NCBI GenBank assembly: GCA_903828235.1
Contig: CAIKLM010000096.1
Span: forward strand, 1-36,836
Origin: an uncultured beta proteobacterium
GTDB lineage: Bacteria > Pseudomonadota > Gammaproteobacteria > Burkholderiales > Burkholderiaceae_C
DNA length: 36,836 bases
Direction: 5' to 3'
In this document: piece after piece, positions 8,141-15,773 of the stretch
Position numbering within the stretch: the first letter of the stretch is position 1
How the letters are laid out: each line of letters opens with the position of its first letter
Notes under the pieces: model-generated
Database searches by the model: none
Seen by the model: the letters and a program-made list of their open reading frames with translations, nothing else
What the model was told of the DNA's origin: nothing
Translations under genes and position numbers: made by a program

Positions 8141-9204
8141 GCGGCCAGCGTCTGGGGCGTGTCGTCCGCGTGGGTCACGCGGTTGCGGCCGGTGTGCTTG
8201 CTGGCGTACAGCGCGCGGTCGGCCGCGCGCATGGCGGCCTGCAGGTCACCGTCGACCAGCGAGGCCAGGCCGAAGGACAGGGTCACGGTGATCGGCCGGC
8301 CGTCCACGACCACCGGATGGGTGGCCACGGCCTGGCGCACGCGCTCGGCCACGGTCCGGCCCAGCGCCGCGTCGGTGTCGGGCAGCAGGGCCATGAACTC
8401 CTCGCCGCCCCAGCGCGCCAGCACGTCGTGCTCGCGCAGCGCGGCGGTCATCGCCCGCGCCACCTGGGCCAGGACGCGGTCGCCGGCCTCGTGGCCGTGC
8501 TCGTCGTTCACGCGCTTGAAGTGGTCGACGTCGGCCAGCATCAGCGTCAGCGGTTCACCGGCGCGCCGCGCTCGCGAGATCTCGGCCGCGGCGCGTTCCA
8601 GGAAGTGGGTGCGGTTGGCCAGCCGCGTCAGCGCGTCGATGCGGGCCAGCTGCCACAGCGCCTGCTCGGCGTGGCGCACGCGCTGGCGGTAGACGCTGGC
8701 CACCGCGTACAGCAGGCCGAACACCACGGCGATGTTGAACCAGCGCGCCACCTCCAGCTGCGCGGGGGCCAGGGGGCTCAAGGGCGCCCAGGTCTTGCAG
8801 GCCGCGTACAGCGCGGCGTAGCTGGCCAGCAGCAGCGTCGTCATCGCCAGCGCCCGCCGCTGTGGTGAACCCAGCACGATCATGGGCATGAAGAGCAGCA
8901 GGAACAGGTGGAAGTCGGCCTCCCAGCCCAGCAGGAGGGAGCCCACGGCCGCATGCCCCACCACCTCGAGCCAGATCAGCACCACGGCGGGCTTGTTGCG
9001 CCTGATCCTCAACAGCCACCAGGCGGCCACGTACATCGCCACGCTGGCCAGGTTCAGCAGCGCCAGCGCATTGGCGCCCAGTGCCCCGTAGATCAGCAGG
9101 AAGGCCACGTCGATGCTCGCCGCCCAGACGGTGATGCGCTGCAGCATCAGCCAGTAGGAGGCGGCCGACGACATGATCGGGCTCGTGGAGCCGGGGGCGC
9201 TCAT
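8137..9204 (-). CDS. Membrane-anchored diguanylate cyclase (GGDEF domain)
   Basis: The protein has 355 residues. About six hydrophobic segments in the first 190 residues form a membrane sensor with no obvious named domain. A GGDEF domain follows. The active-site motif GGEEF is at residues 266-270, and the inhibitory I-site RxxD (R257, D260) sits five residues before it. The enzyme is therefore probably active in making c-di-GMP from two GTP and feedback-inhibited. The conserved RIDALTRLANRTHF and DVDHFKRVNDEHGHEAGD segments are present. I chose the ATG at 9204 because the upstream extension is arginine-rich and shows shadow-frame composition. The gene lies 49 nt downstream of the sensor kinase on the same strand and may be co-transcribed with it. 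Confidence 0.9.
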   Translation of the reverse strand: MSAPGSTSPIMSSAASYWLMLQRITVWAASIDVAFLLIYGALGANALALLNLASVAMYVAAWWLLRIRRNKPAVVLIWLEVVGHAAVGSLLLGWEADFHLFLLLFMPMIVLGSPQRRALAMTTLLLASYAALYAACKTWAPLSPLAPAQLEVARWFNIAVVFGLLYAVASVYRQRVRHAEQALWQLARIDALTRLANRTHFLERAAAEISRARRAGEPLTLMLADVDHFKRVNDEHGHEAGDRVLAQVARAMTAALREHDVLARWGGEEFMALLPDTDAALGRTVAERVRQAVATHPVVVDGRPITVTLSFGLASLVDGDLQAAMRAADRALYASKHTGRNRVTHADDTPQTLAA

Positions 9205-9253
9205 GGGCGGTTTGTCGTCTTCGACGAGGCCAGCTTGACGGAGACACCCCGGC

Positions 9254-10612
9254 TCACTGCTGCCGCCTCCGTGAGCCCTGCGCGCCCGGCGGTCCCTCGC
9301 CCTGCAGGCGAAGGTGCGCCACGAGGCCGCCCTCGGGCGCGTTGGCCAGCTCCAGCGTGCCCCCCATGCGCTGCATGGCCTTGTCGACGATGGCCAGGCC
9401 CAGGCCCGCGCCGGTGGCCGCCGTGCGCGCGGCATCGCCCCGGAAGAACGGGGTCGTCAGCTGCGGCAGCTTCTCGGGCGCCACCCCGGGGCCGTGGTCG
9501 CGCACGCTGAGGATGACCCAGGAGCCCGCGGTCTGCGCGCTCACCCGCACGTCGGCGATGCCGGTGTCGGTGCCGCGGCCGTAGCGGCGGGCGTTCTCGA
9601 AGAGGTTCAGGAACACGCGCCCCAGCTCGGTCTCGTCGGCCAGCACCAGCAGGTCGCGCGGCACGCGCGAGGTGATCCGGATCTGCGAGGTGTCACGGAA
9701 GCCCGCCATCGCCCGCTCGAGCAGCGTGGCCACGTGCACCACCTGCAGCTCGGTGTCGCCGGGCCGGGCGTAGTCCATGAACTTGTCGATGATGGCGTCG
9801 AGCTGGTCGATGTCCAGCGCCATGTTGCGGCGCGCCTCTTCGTCGGCCACGCTCATCTCGGTCTCCAGGCGCAGGCGGGCCAGCGGCGTGCGCAGGTCGT
9901 GGCTGATGCCGGCCAGCATGACGGCGCGGTCCTCCTCCACGCGCGCCAGCTCGCGCGCCATGCGGTTGAAGCCGCGGTTGACCTCGCGGATCTCGATGGT
10001 GCGGGTGTTCTCGTCGAGCTGCGACTCGAGGTCGCCGTCGCGGATGCGGCTGGCCGCGAAACTGAGCTGCTTCAGCGGCCGGTTGATGAGCCGTGCGGTG
10101 ATCACCGATCCCAGCAGCGTGACCAGCAGCGCGATGCCGAGCCACAGGGGCCACGGCCCGGTGGCCGGCGGCGGGCGCTGCTCGCTCGCGGCCTGCATCC
10201 AGAACCGGTCCTGGCCGACGCGGAAGCCCACCCACGGGCCGGGCTGCCCGTCGACGCTGCCCGCCAACTCGGTGTCGGGGCCCAGGGCGGCGCGCAGTTC
10301 GGAGCCCAGTCGGCGCGAGAAGCTGTCCACCTCGAAGGGCTCGACGCGGTCGTCGGCCCGGCGCGGCAGCAGGCGCGACGGCGGCTGGTCCATCGCCTTG
10401 AGCAGGGCTGCGCGGCTGCCGCCGTCGGCGAGCGACAGCGCCCCGCTCGCCAGGTTCACCAGCCGCGCGACCCGCTGCGACTCCTGCAAGGCGCGCGGCT
10501 CGAACTCCATCGCGCGCAGGGTCTGCACCCAGGCGAACACGCCACCCGCCAGCAGCATGACCAGCAGCAGCAGGGTGCGCCAGAAGAGGCTGAAGCCAGG
10601 TGTGCCGGACAC
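9254..10612 (-). CDS. EnvZ/RisS-type sensor histidine kinase
   Basis: The protein has 452 residues. TM1 is at about residues 11-30, a periplasmic loop of some 120 residues follows, and TM2 is at about 153-173. A HAMP linker with NRPLKQLSFAASRIRDGDLE comes next. The dimerisation/phosphoacceptor helix reads AGISHDLRTPLARLRLETE, with His238 the phosphorylated residue. The ATPase domain shows the N box (NLFENARRYG), the G1 box (DHGPGV) and the G2 box (GAGLGLAIV). The gene lies 100 nt behind its OmpR-type regulator, the usual envZ/ompR order. The signal sensed cannot be read from the sequence; the family responds to osmolarity or acidity in some species. Confidence 0.93.
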   Translation of the reverse strand: MSGTPGFSLFWRTLLLLVMLLAGGVFAWVQTLRAMEFEPRALQESQRVARLVNLASGALSLADGGSRAALLKAMDQPPSRLLPRRADDRVEPFEVDSFSRRLGSELRAALGPDTELAGSVDGQPGPWVGFRVGQDRFWMQAASEQRPPPATGPWPLWLGIALLVTLLGSVITARLINRPLKQLSFAASRIRDGDLESQLDENTRTIEIREVNRGFNRMARELARVEEDRAVMLAGISHDLRTPLARLRLETEMSVADEEARRNMALDIDQLDAIIDKFMDYARPGDTELQVVHVATLLERAMAGFRDTSQIRITSRVPRDLLVLADETELGRVFLNLFENARRYGRGTDTGIADVRVSAQTAGSWVILSVRDHGPGVAPEKLPQLTTPFFRGDAARTAATGAGLGLAIVDKAMQRMGGTLELANAPEGGLVAHLRLQGEGPPGAQGSRRRQQ

Positions 10613-10712
10613 GCGGGTGCGTTCAGCGAAGGCCAGCCCGGCACCGCCACCGCCGGGCCGGATAGAGCTCTCGAGGTGAGCGGAAGCGGGCGCGGGGCGT
10701 CAAGCCGGGCCC

Positions 10713-11447
10713 CTAGGCGCCGCCGTCGGGCACGAACACGTAGCCCACGCCCCACACCGTCTGGATGTAGCGCGGCTGCGCAGGGTCGGGCTCGAGCATC
10801 TTGCGCAGGCGGCTGATCTGCACGTCCAGGCTGCGGTCGAAGGGCTCGAACTCGCGGCCGCGCGCCAGCTGCGCCAGCTTGTCGCGCGACAGCGGCTGCC
10901 GCGGGTGGCGCACCAGCGCCTTGAGCATGCTGAACTCGCCGGTGGTCAGCGCGATCTGCTCGCCGTTCTTGCTGAGCTTGCGCAGCGAGAGGTCGAACTC
11001 GAAGGGGCCGAACTGGACGACCTCCGGCTCCTTGCTCGGCGCGCCCGGGGCTTCCGGGGAGGGGCGACGCCGCAACACGGCGTGGATGCGCGCCAGCAGT
11101 TCTCGCGGGTTGAAGGGCTTGGGCAGATAGTCGTCGGCGCCCACCTCCAGGCCCACGATGCGGTCGACGTCCTCGACCTTGGCCGTGAGCATGATGATGG
11201 GCGTGAGGTCGTTGCCCGCGCGCAGGCGGCGGCAGATGCTCAGCCCGTCCTCGCCGGGCAGCATGAGGTCCAGCACGATGAGGTCGACGCTCTCGCGCGC
11301 GAGCAGGCGGTTCAGCACCTTGCCGTCTTCGGCCAGCAGAACGTCGAATCCCTCCTGACTGAGGTAGCGGCGGAGCAGGTCGCGGATGCGCGCGTCGTCG
11401 TCGACGACCACGATGCGGTCCGGGCGGGCGTTGGCCGTTGGGCTCAT
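10713..11447 (-). CDS. ompR: OmpR/RisA-family response regulator
   Basis: This 244-residue transcription factor has an N-terminal receiver: acidic pocket VVVDDDAR, phosphorylated Asp60 in IVLDLMLPGEDG, and Lys in YLPKPFNPREL. The C-terminal part is a winged-helix DNA-binding domain (LTTGEFSMLKALVRHPRQPLS, then FDRSLDVQISRLRKML and YIQTVWGVGYVFVP). I chose the ATG at 11447, preceded by GGGAGC, over a longer frame with no family-like sequence. Its partner kinase follows. A TTGTAAC-containing inverted repeat at 11458-11539, upstream of the gene, could be its own binding site. Confidence 0.95.
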   Translation of the reverse strand: MSPTANARPDRIVVVDDDARIRDLLRRYLSQEGFDVLLAEDGKVLNRLLARESVDLIVLDLMLPGEDGLSICRRLRAGNDLTPIIMLTAKVEDVDRIVGLEVGADDYLPKPFNPRELLARIHAVLRRRPSPEAPGAPSKEPEVVQFGPFEFDLSLRKLSKNGEQIALTTGEFSMLKALVRHPRQPLSRDKLAQLARGREFEPFDRSLDVQISRLRKMLEPDPAQPRYIQTVWGVGYVFVPDGGA

Positions 11448-11457
11448 GGGAGCTCCC

Positions 11458-11539
11458 GATTTGTAACAGCGGCATTGTTGCAGCCGGGTCCGCCCGGTCA
11501 CGCTGAGGAAAGCGGGGTTCTGACCCGCCGTTACAAGTC
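11458..11539. promoter_or_regulatory. Inverted TTGTAAC sites in the divergent ompR / SIMPL intergenic region
   Basis: Bases 11458-11472 (GATTTGTAACAGCGG) recur as an inverted copy at 11525-11539 (13 of 15 matches), with 52 nt between them. TGTAAC resembles half-sites described for OmpR-type regulators. The left copy is 11-25 nt before the ompR start; the right copy is 79 nt before the SIMPL gene start. An autoregulatory operator is inferred, not shown. Confidence 0.5.
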
Positions 11540-11617
11540 TTGCAGGGCGCGCCCGGCGCGAGCCGGGAGCCCGCCATCGCGCACACTGGCGGGCCCGCAA
11601 CCCACCGGAGTGCCCCG

Positions 11618-12358
11618 ATGCCTCGACACCCAGTCCGCCGTCTTGCCGCTGCGACCATCCTGGCCACGCTGGCGGCCGTCACGGCCGCCCGCGCGCAGGC
11701 CCCGGGGCTGCCGCCACCGCCGCAGAACGTGGTGTCGCTGTCGGCCACCGCCAGCGCGCAGGTGCCGCAGGACTGGCTGACCGTGGTGCTGGCAACCACG
11801 CGCGAGGGTGCCGATCCGGCGGCGCTGCAGGCGCAGCTGAAGCAGGCCCTGGACGCCGCCCTGTCGGAGGCCCGCCGCGCCGCCGCCGGCCGCGAGCCAC
11901 AGGCGCTGGAGGTGCAGACCGGCGGCTTCTCGCTGAGCCCGCGCTACGGGCGCGACGGGCGCATGAGCGGCTGGTCGGGCCGGGCCGAACTGGTGCTGCA
12001 GGGCCGCGACACCGCGGCCATCGCCCAGCTGGCCGGGCGGATCCAGACGCTGAGCGTGGCCAGCACGGGCTTCTCGCTCTCGCGCGAGGGGCGCGAGAAG
12101 GTCGAGTCGCAGGTCGTCGCCGAGGCGATCGCGCGCTTCCGCACGCGCGCCGACGAGGTCGGCAGGGCCTTCGGCTTCGGCACCTGGTCGCTGCGCGAGG
12201 TGAACGTGCAGACCGACTCGCCCATGGTGCCCCCGATGGCGCGCATGCGCGTGGCCGCGGCCATGGCCCCCCCGGCCGACGAGCCGTTGCCGGTCGAGGC
12301 CGGCAAGGCCACGGTGTCGGTCACGGTCTCCGGCAGCATCGCGCTGGCGCCCCGCTAG
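11618..12358 (+). CDS. Secreted SIMPL-domain (DUF541) protein
   Basis: The protein has 246 residues. A signal peptide ends around TAARAQ (residue 27), so it should be periplasmic or anchored outside the cytoplasm. The mature part fits the SIMPL/DUF541 family: VVSLSATASAQVPQDWLTVVL at the start, a central GGFSLSPRYGRDGRMSGWSGRAELVLQG and a C-terminal VSVTVSGSIAL strand. The molecular role of the family is unclear; some members are linked to oxidative stress or outer-membrane assembly. The ATG at 11618 has a GGAG about 8 nt upstream, whereas a longer in-frame start at 11540 would lack a signal peptide at the N-terminus. The gene diverges from ompR. Its stop codon is embedded in the -10-like box of the next gene. 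Confidence 0.88.
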   Translation: MPRHPVRRLAAATILATLAAVTAARAQAPGLPPPPQNVVSLSATASAQVPQDWLTVVLATTREGADPAALQAQLKQALDAALSEARRAAAGREPQALEVQTGGFSLSPRYGRDGRMSGWSGRAELVLQGRDTAAIAQLAGRIQTLSVASTGFSLSREGREKVESQVVAEAIARFRTRADEVGRAFGFGTWSLREVNVQTDSPMVPPMARMRVAAAMAPPADEPLPVEAGKATVSVTVSGSIALAPR

Positions 12359-12361
12359 CAT
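12356..12361 (+). promoter_or_regulatory. Putative -10 box 6 nt before the alpha/beta hydrolase start
   Basis: TAGCAT overlaps the TAG stop of the SIMPL gene and ends 6 nt before the ATG at 12368. There is no Shine-Dalgarno sequence between the two genes. The spacing matches the other leaderless-type starts in this window. Confidence 0.35.
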
Positions 12362-12367
12362 CTCCGC

Positions 12368-13279
12368 ATGAGCACCCCGATGTCGCCTTCCGGGCCGAAC
12401 CTGCACCACGTCACCTGTTCCAGCACGGCCGGGCTGCACCGCATGGCCTACTGGGAGTGGGGCGACCCGGCCAACCCGCGCGTGCTGGTGTGCGTGCACG
12501 GCCTGTCTCGGCAGGGGCGCGACTTCGACACGCTGGCGCGCGACCTGGCCACTGACTACCGCGTGGTGTGCCCCGATGTGGTGGGCCGCGGTCGCTCGGA
12601 CCGGCTGCTCGACCCGCGCCTGTATGGCGTGCCCACCTACGTGGCCGACATGGTCACCCTGGTGGCGCGGCTGAACGTGCCCGAGGTGCACTGGGTGGGC
12701 ACGTCCATGGGCGGCCTCATCGGCCTGGCGCTGGCGGCCCTGAAGGGCACGCCGATCACGCGGCTGGTGCTCAACGACGTGGGCCCCGTCATCGAGCCCG
12801 GCTTCATTCCGCGCATCCTCGGCTACCTGGGCGTGCCGGTGTTCTGGCGCACGCTGGAGGAGGCCGCCGACGCTACCTGGGCCGTCTCGCGCGGTTTCGG
12901 CCCGCACACGCGCGAGCAGTGGCTCGAGCTCACCCGCCACCAGCTGGTGCCCGACGAGCAGGACGACGGCCACGGCCACCGCGTCGCCGGCTTCAAGCCG
13001 CACTACGACCCGGCCATCGCCGTGCCCGTGCGCGCCGCCACGCCCGAGGCCGCCGCGGCCGGCGAAGCCATGCTGTGGCACCTGTACGACCAGATCCAGT
13101 GCCCCACGCTGCTGCTGCGCGGCGCCGACAGCGACCTGCTGAGCCCCGCCACCGCGGCCGCCATGGCCGCGCGCGGCCCGCGCTGCCAGGTGCACGAGCT
13201 GCCCGGCGTCGGCCACGCGCCCACCCTGGTGGCCGCGGACCAGCGTGAGCGGGTGCGCCGTTTCCTGCTGGGACCGTGA
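12368..13279 (+). CDS. Alpha/beta hydrolase
   Basis: This 303-residue protein has an alpha/beta hydrolase fold. It shows the oxyanion-hole segment VCVHGLSRQGRDFD, the nucleophile elbow GTSMGG (catalytic Ser), an acidic residue in LLLRGADSDLLSP and the catalytic His in LPGVGHAPTL. No signal peptide is visible, so it should be cytoplasmic. The family spans esterases, haloalkane dehalogenase relatives and C-C bond hydrolases; the substrate cannot be inferred. Its TGA overlaps the GTG start of relA (GTGA at 13276-13279), which couples their translation, although no metabolic link is obvious. Confidence 0.92.
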   Translation: MSTPMSPSGPNLHHVTCSSTAGLHRMAYWEWGDPANPRVLVCVHGLSRQGRDFDTLARDLATDYRVVCPDVVGRGRSDRLLDPRLYGVPTYVADMVTLVARLNVPEVHWVGTSMGGLIGLALAALKGTPITRLVLNDVGPVIEPGFIPRILGYLGVPVFWRTLEEAADATWAVSRGFGPHTREQWLELTRHQLVPDEQDDGHGHRVAGFKPHYDPAIAVPVRAATPEAAAAGEAMLWHLYDQIQCPTLLLRGADSDLLSPATAAAMAARGPRCQVHELPGVGHAPTLVAADQRERVRRFLLGP

Positions 13280-15507
13280 AGCCGGGCGACGACAGCGGCG
13301 CGCCCGAGGCGGGCGCCGCGGCCATCGTCCACCTCGCCAGCTCCGCAGCGCCCGAGGCCGCCGGGGCCGATCCCGTGCAGCGGGCCCGCGCCTTCGCCGA
13401 GCCGCTGCTGGCCGGGCAGCCGCTGGACACCGGCGAGGACGCGCTGGGCCATGCCGACGGCGTGGCGGCGGTGCTGCGCCAGATCGGCGCCGCGCCGGCC
13501 CTGGTGGCGGCGGCCTACCTGGTGTACGCCGGCGACTACCTGCAACGCCCCGAGGAGGTCGTGCGCAAGGCCTTCGGTGCCAGCCACGCCAGCCTGGTGA
13601 TGCTGACGCGGCAGCTGGTGCAGGTGCAGCGGGCGGCCCGCGCGGCGCTGCCCGGGGGCGCCCGCGCCGAGCAGACCGAGCGCGTGCGCAAGATGCTGCT
13701 GGCCTTCTCGCGCGACCTGCGCGTGGTGCTGCTGCGGCTGGCCTCGCGGCTGCAGACGATGCGCTGGTTTGCGGCCTCCCGCACGCCGTGCCCGCCGATG
13801 CTGGCCACCGAGACGCAGGAGGTCTTCGCGCCGCTGGCCAACCGCCTGGGCATCTGGCAGGTGAAGTGGGAGCTCGAGGACCTCTCGTTCCGCTTCCTGC
13901 AGCCTGCGGACTACCAGGCCGTGGCGCGCCAGGTCGACCAGACGCGCCGCGAGCGCGAAGCCAGCGTGCGCGCGGCGCGCGAGCGGCTGCAGGCGCTGCT
14001 GGCCGCCCAGGGCATCGCCGCCGACGTGCAGGGCCGGCCGAAGCACCTTTACAGCATCTGGAAGAAGATGCAGGGCAAGGGCCTGGCCTTCGAGCGCGTG
14101 TTCGACGCGCGGGCCCTGCGCGTCATCGTCGACGACGTGGCCGCCTGCTACGCCGTGCTGGCGCGCGTGAACGAGGCCTGGACGCCCGTGGACGGCGAGT
14201 TCGACGACTACATCGCGCGCCCCAAGCCCAACGGCTACCAGAGCCTGCACACCGTGGTCTCCGACGTCGACGGCCGGCCGCTGGAGGTGCAGATCCGCAC
14301 GCGCGCCATGCACGAGCACGCCGAGCACGGCGTGGCCGCGCACTGGATGTACAAGGAAGCCGGCGCGCGCGGCTACGCCGGCGTGGTGGCCAGCGGCGAC
14401 TTCGAGGACCGCGTGGCCGAGGCGCGCAAGGCCGTGCTGCGCGAGCTGCTGGCCTGGGAGCGCGACTTCTCGGCGCCCGACCGCGGCGCCGCAGCCTCGC
14501 CCGACGGCGCCTTCGCGGACCGCGTCTACGTGTTCACGCCCCAGGCCACCATCATCGACCTGCCCGCCGGCGGCACGCCGGTGGACTTTGCCTACGCACT
14601 GCACACCGAGCTGGGCCATCGTTGCCGCGGCGCGCGTGTCGACGGCAGCATGGTGCCGCTGAACACGCCGCTGCGCTCGGGCCAGACGGTCGAGGTCGTC
14701 TCCGCCCGGGAGGGCGGGCCCTCGCTCGACTGGCTCAACCCAGAGCTGGGCTACCTCGCCAGCCCCCGGGCCAAGGCCAAGGTGCGCGCGTGGTTCAACG
14801 CGCAGGCGCTGGCGCAGACGGTGGCGCGCGGCCGCGAGGCCGTGGAGAAGCTGCTGCAGCGCGAGGGCCGCACCGCGCTCGAGCGCGACCAGCTCGCCGC
14901 GCAGCTGGGCTTCCGCGATGCCGAGGCGCTGTTCGAGGTGGTGGGCAAGGACGAGTTCTCGCTGCGCACCATCGAGAACCTGCTGCGCCCGCCCGGGCCC
15001 GCGCCGGCCGACGAGCCCATCGCGCTCAAGCCCTCGCGCAGCGGCGGCGGCAAGGGCGGCGTGCTGGTGGTGGGCATGGACTCGCTGCTCACGACGCTGG
15101 CCCGCTGCTGCCGCCCAGCGCCGCCCGACGCCATCGCAGGCTTCGTCACGCGGGGCAAGGGCGTGGCCGTACACCGGCGCGACTGCAGCAACCTGCGCCA
15201 GATGGCCGCCACCTCGCCCGAGCGCGTGATCGAGGTCGAGTGGGGCCGGCCCGCCGGCGACCGGCCGGCCGTCTACCCGCTGGACGTGGTGGTCGAGGCC
15301 GCGGACCGTCCGGGCCTGCTGCGCGACATCAGCGAGGTCTTCGCCAAGGACAAGGTGAACGTGACGCAGGTGCACACCCAGAGCGCCCGCGACCGCTCCA
15401 GCGCCTGGATGACCTTCACCGTCGAGGCGCCCGACACCGCCCGGTTGGCCGCCGTGCTGGCGCAGGTGCGGCAGGTGCCGGGCGTTCGTCACGCCCGACG
15501 CCGCTGA
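13276..15507 (+). CDS. relA: RelA-type (p)ppGpp synthetase with degenerate hydrolase domain
   Basis: The protein has 743 residues and RSH architecture: N-terminal HD-hydrolase remnant, synthetase, TGS, zinc-finger/helical region and ACT. The hydrolase region lacks the His-Asp pair: AAYLVYAGDYLQ stands where active enzymes have an HD motif, so hydrolysis is probably lost. The synthetase carries EFDD (308-311), the ExDD signature of synthetase-only RelA rather than the RxKD of bifunctional enzymes, followed by PKPNGYQSLHTVV and EVQIRTRAMHEHAEHG. TGS begins at RVYVFTPQATIIDLP. A CCRPAPPDAIAGFVTRGKG segment and a C-terminal ACT domain follow. It makes the stringent-response alarmone at stalled ribosomes. 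The start is GTG. A separate SpoT would be needed elsewhere for hydrolysis. Confidence 0.94.
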   Translation: MKPGDDSGAPEAGAAAIVHLASSAAPEAAGADPVQRARAFAEPLLAGQPLDTGEDALGHADGVAAVLRQIGAAPALVAAAYLVYAGDYLQRPEEVVRKAFGASHASLVMLTRQLVQVQRAARAALPGGARAEQTERVRKMLLAFSRDLRVVLLRLASRLQTMRWFAASRTPCPPMLATETQEVFAPLANRLGIWQVKWELEDLSFRFLQPADYQAVARQVDQTRREREASVRAARERLQALLAAQGIAADVQGRPKHLYSIWKKMQGKGLAFERVFDARALRVIVDDVAACYAVLARVNEAWTPVDGEFDDYIARPKPNGYQSLHTVVSDVDGRPLEVQIRTRAMHEHAEHGVAAHWMYKEAGARGYAGVVASGDFEDRVAEARKAVLRELLAWERDFSAPDRGAAASPDGAFADRVYVFTPQATIIDLPAGGTPVDFAYALHTELGHRCRGARVDGSMVPLNTPLRSGQTVEVVSAREGGPSLDWLNPELGYLASPRAKAKVRAWFNAQALAQTVARGREAVEKLLQREGRTALERDQLAAQLGFRDAEALFEVVGKDEFSLRTIENLLRPPGPAPADEPIALKPSRSGGGKGGVLVVGMDSLLTTLARCCRPAPPDAIAGFVTRGKGVAVHRRDCSNLRQMAATSPERVIEVEWGRPAGDRPAVYPLDVVVEAADRPGLLRDISEVFAKDKVNVTQVHTQSARDRSSAWMTFTVEAPDTARLAAVLAQVRQVPGVRHARRR

Positions 15508-15523
15508 GCGCCGCGCGGCGATG

Positions 15524-15529
15524 TATACT
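15524..15529 (+). promoter_or_regulatory. -10 box of the tRNA-Val promoter
   Basis: TATACT lies 13 nt upstream of the mature tRNA 5' end in the short gap after relA. No good -35 hexamer is visible in the GC-rich sequence before it. Confidence 0.5.
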
Positions 15530-15542
15530 GCAGGGCTCTTCC

Positions 15543-15619
15543 AGGCGCTTAGCTCAGCTGGTTAGAGCACCACCTTGACATGGTGGGGGTCGGTGGTTCG
15601 AGTCCACTAGCGCCTACCA
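15543..15619 (+). tRNA. tRNA-Val (anticodon GAC)
   Basis: The 77-nt cloverleaf is complete. The acceptor stem is AGGCGCT/AGCGCCT with discriminator A and an encoded CCA (15617-15619). The D arm reads AGCTCAGCTGGTTAGAGC. The anticodon stem CCACC/GGTGG encloses loop TTGACAT with anticodon GAC (valine). The T arm contains GGTTCGAGTCC. The anticodon and T arms closely resemble the E. coli tRNA-Val(GAC). Confidence 0.97.
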
Positions 15620-15630
15620 GGATCCACACC

Positions 15631-15670
15631 CAGCCGGGTGCCGCCTTCAGGCGGCACCCGGCTGTCGTTT
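15631..15670 (+). terminator. Intrinsic terminator after tRNA-Val
   Basis: A perfect 15-bp stem (15631-15645 with 15650-15664) with a TTCA loop is followed by TCGTTTG. It lies 12 nt after the tRNA CCA end. The T-tract is short, but the stem is very stable. Confidence 0.85.
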
Positions 15671-15713
15671 GTGCGACCGGATGGGCCGCTTCCGGCCGTC
15701 GTGGGGCGGGCAT

Positions 15714-15740
15714 TCAAGCCCGGGCCCGGGATGCCGATAG
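15714..15740 (+). promoter_or_regulatory. Sigma-28 (FliA)-type promoter of the chemotaxis receptor gene
   Basis: TCAAGCCC (15714-15721), 11 nt, then GCCGATAG (15733-15740) matches the flagellar sigma-28 consensus (TCAAG in the -35, GCCGATAA in the -10). It lies 33 nt before the start of the methyl-accepting chemotaxis protein gene, exactly where a class III flagellar promoter would be expected. Confidence 0.75.
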
Positions 15741-15773
15741 CCCCGGGATCGTCACCCGACCCCTGGAGATTCG

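Noticed and set aside
7906..8868. Open frames running through the second palindromic element
   Set aside because: Frames stay open because the element is GC-rich. Their translations are low complexity and continue into the antisense of the GGDEF gene.
8137..9435. Longer GGDEF protein starting at 9435
   Set aside because: The extra 77 residues are Arg/Ala/Pro-rich and overlap the 3' coding end of the sensor kinase gene. The membrane module begins soon after the ATG at 9204.
13003..15492. Minus-strand open frame of 829 codons opposite relA
   Set aside because: It is a complement-strand artefact of high GC; relA is complete and motif-rich in the same interval.
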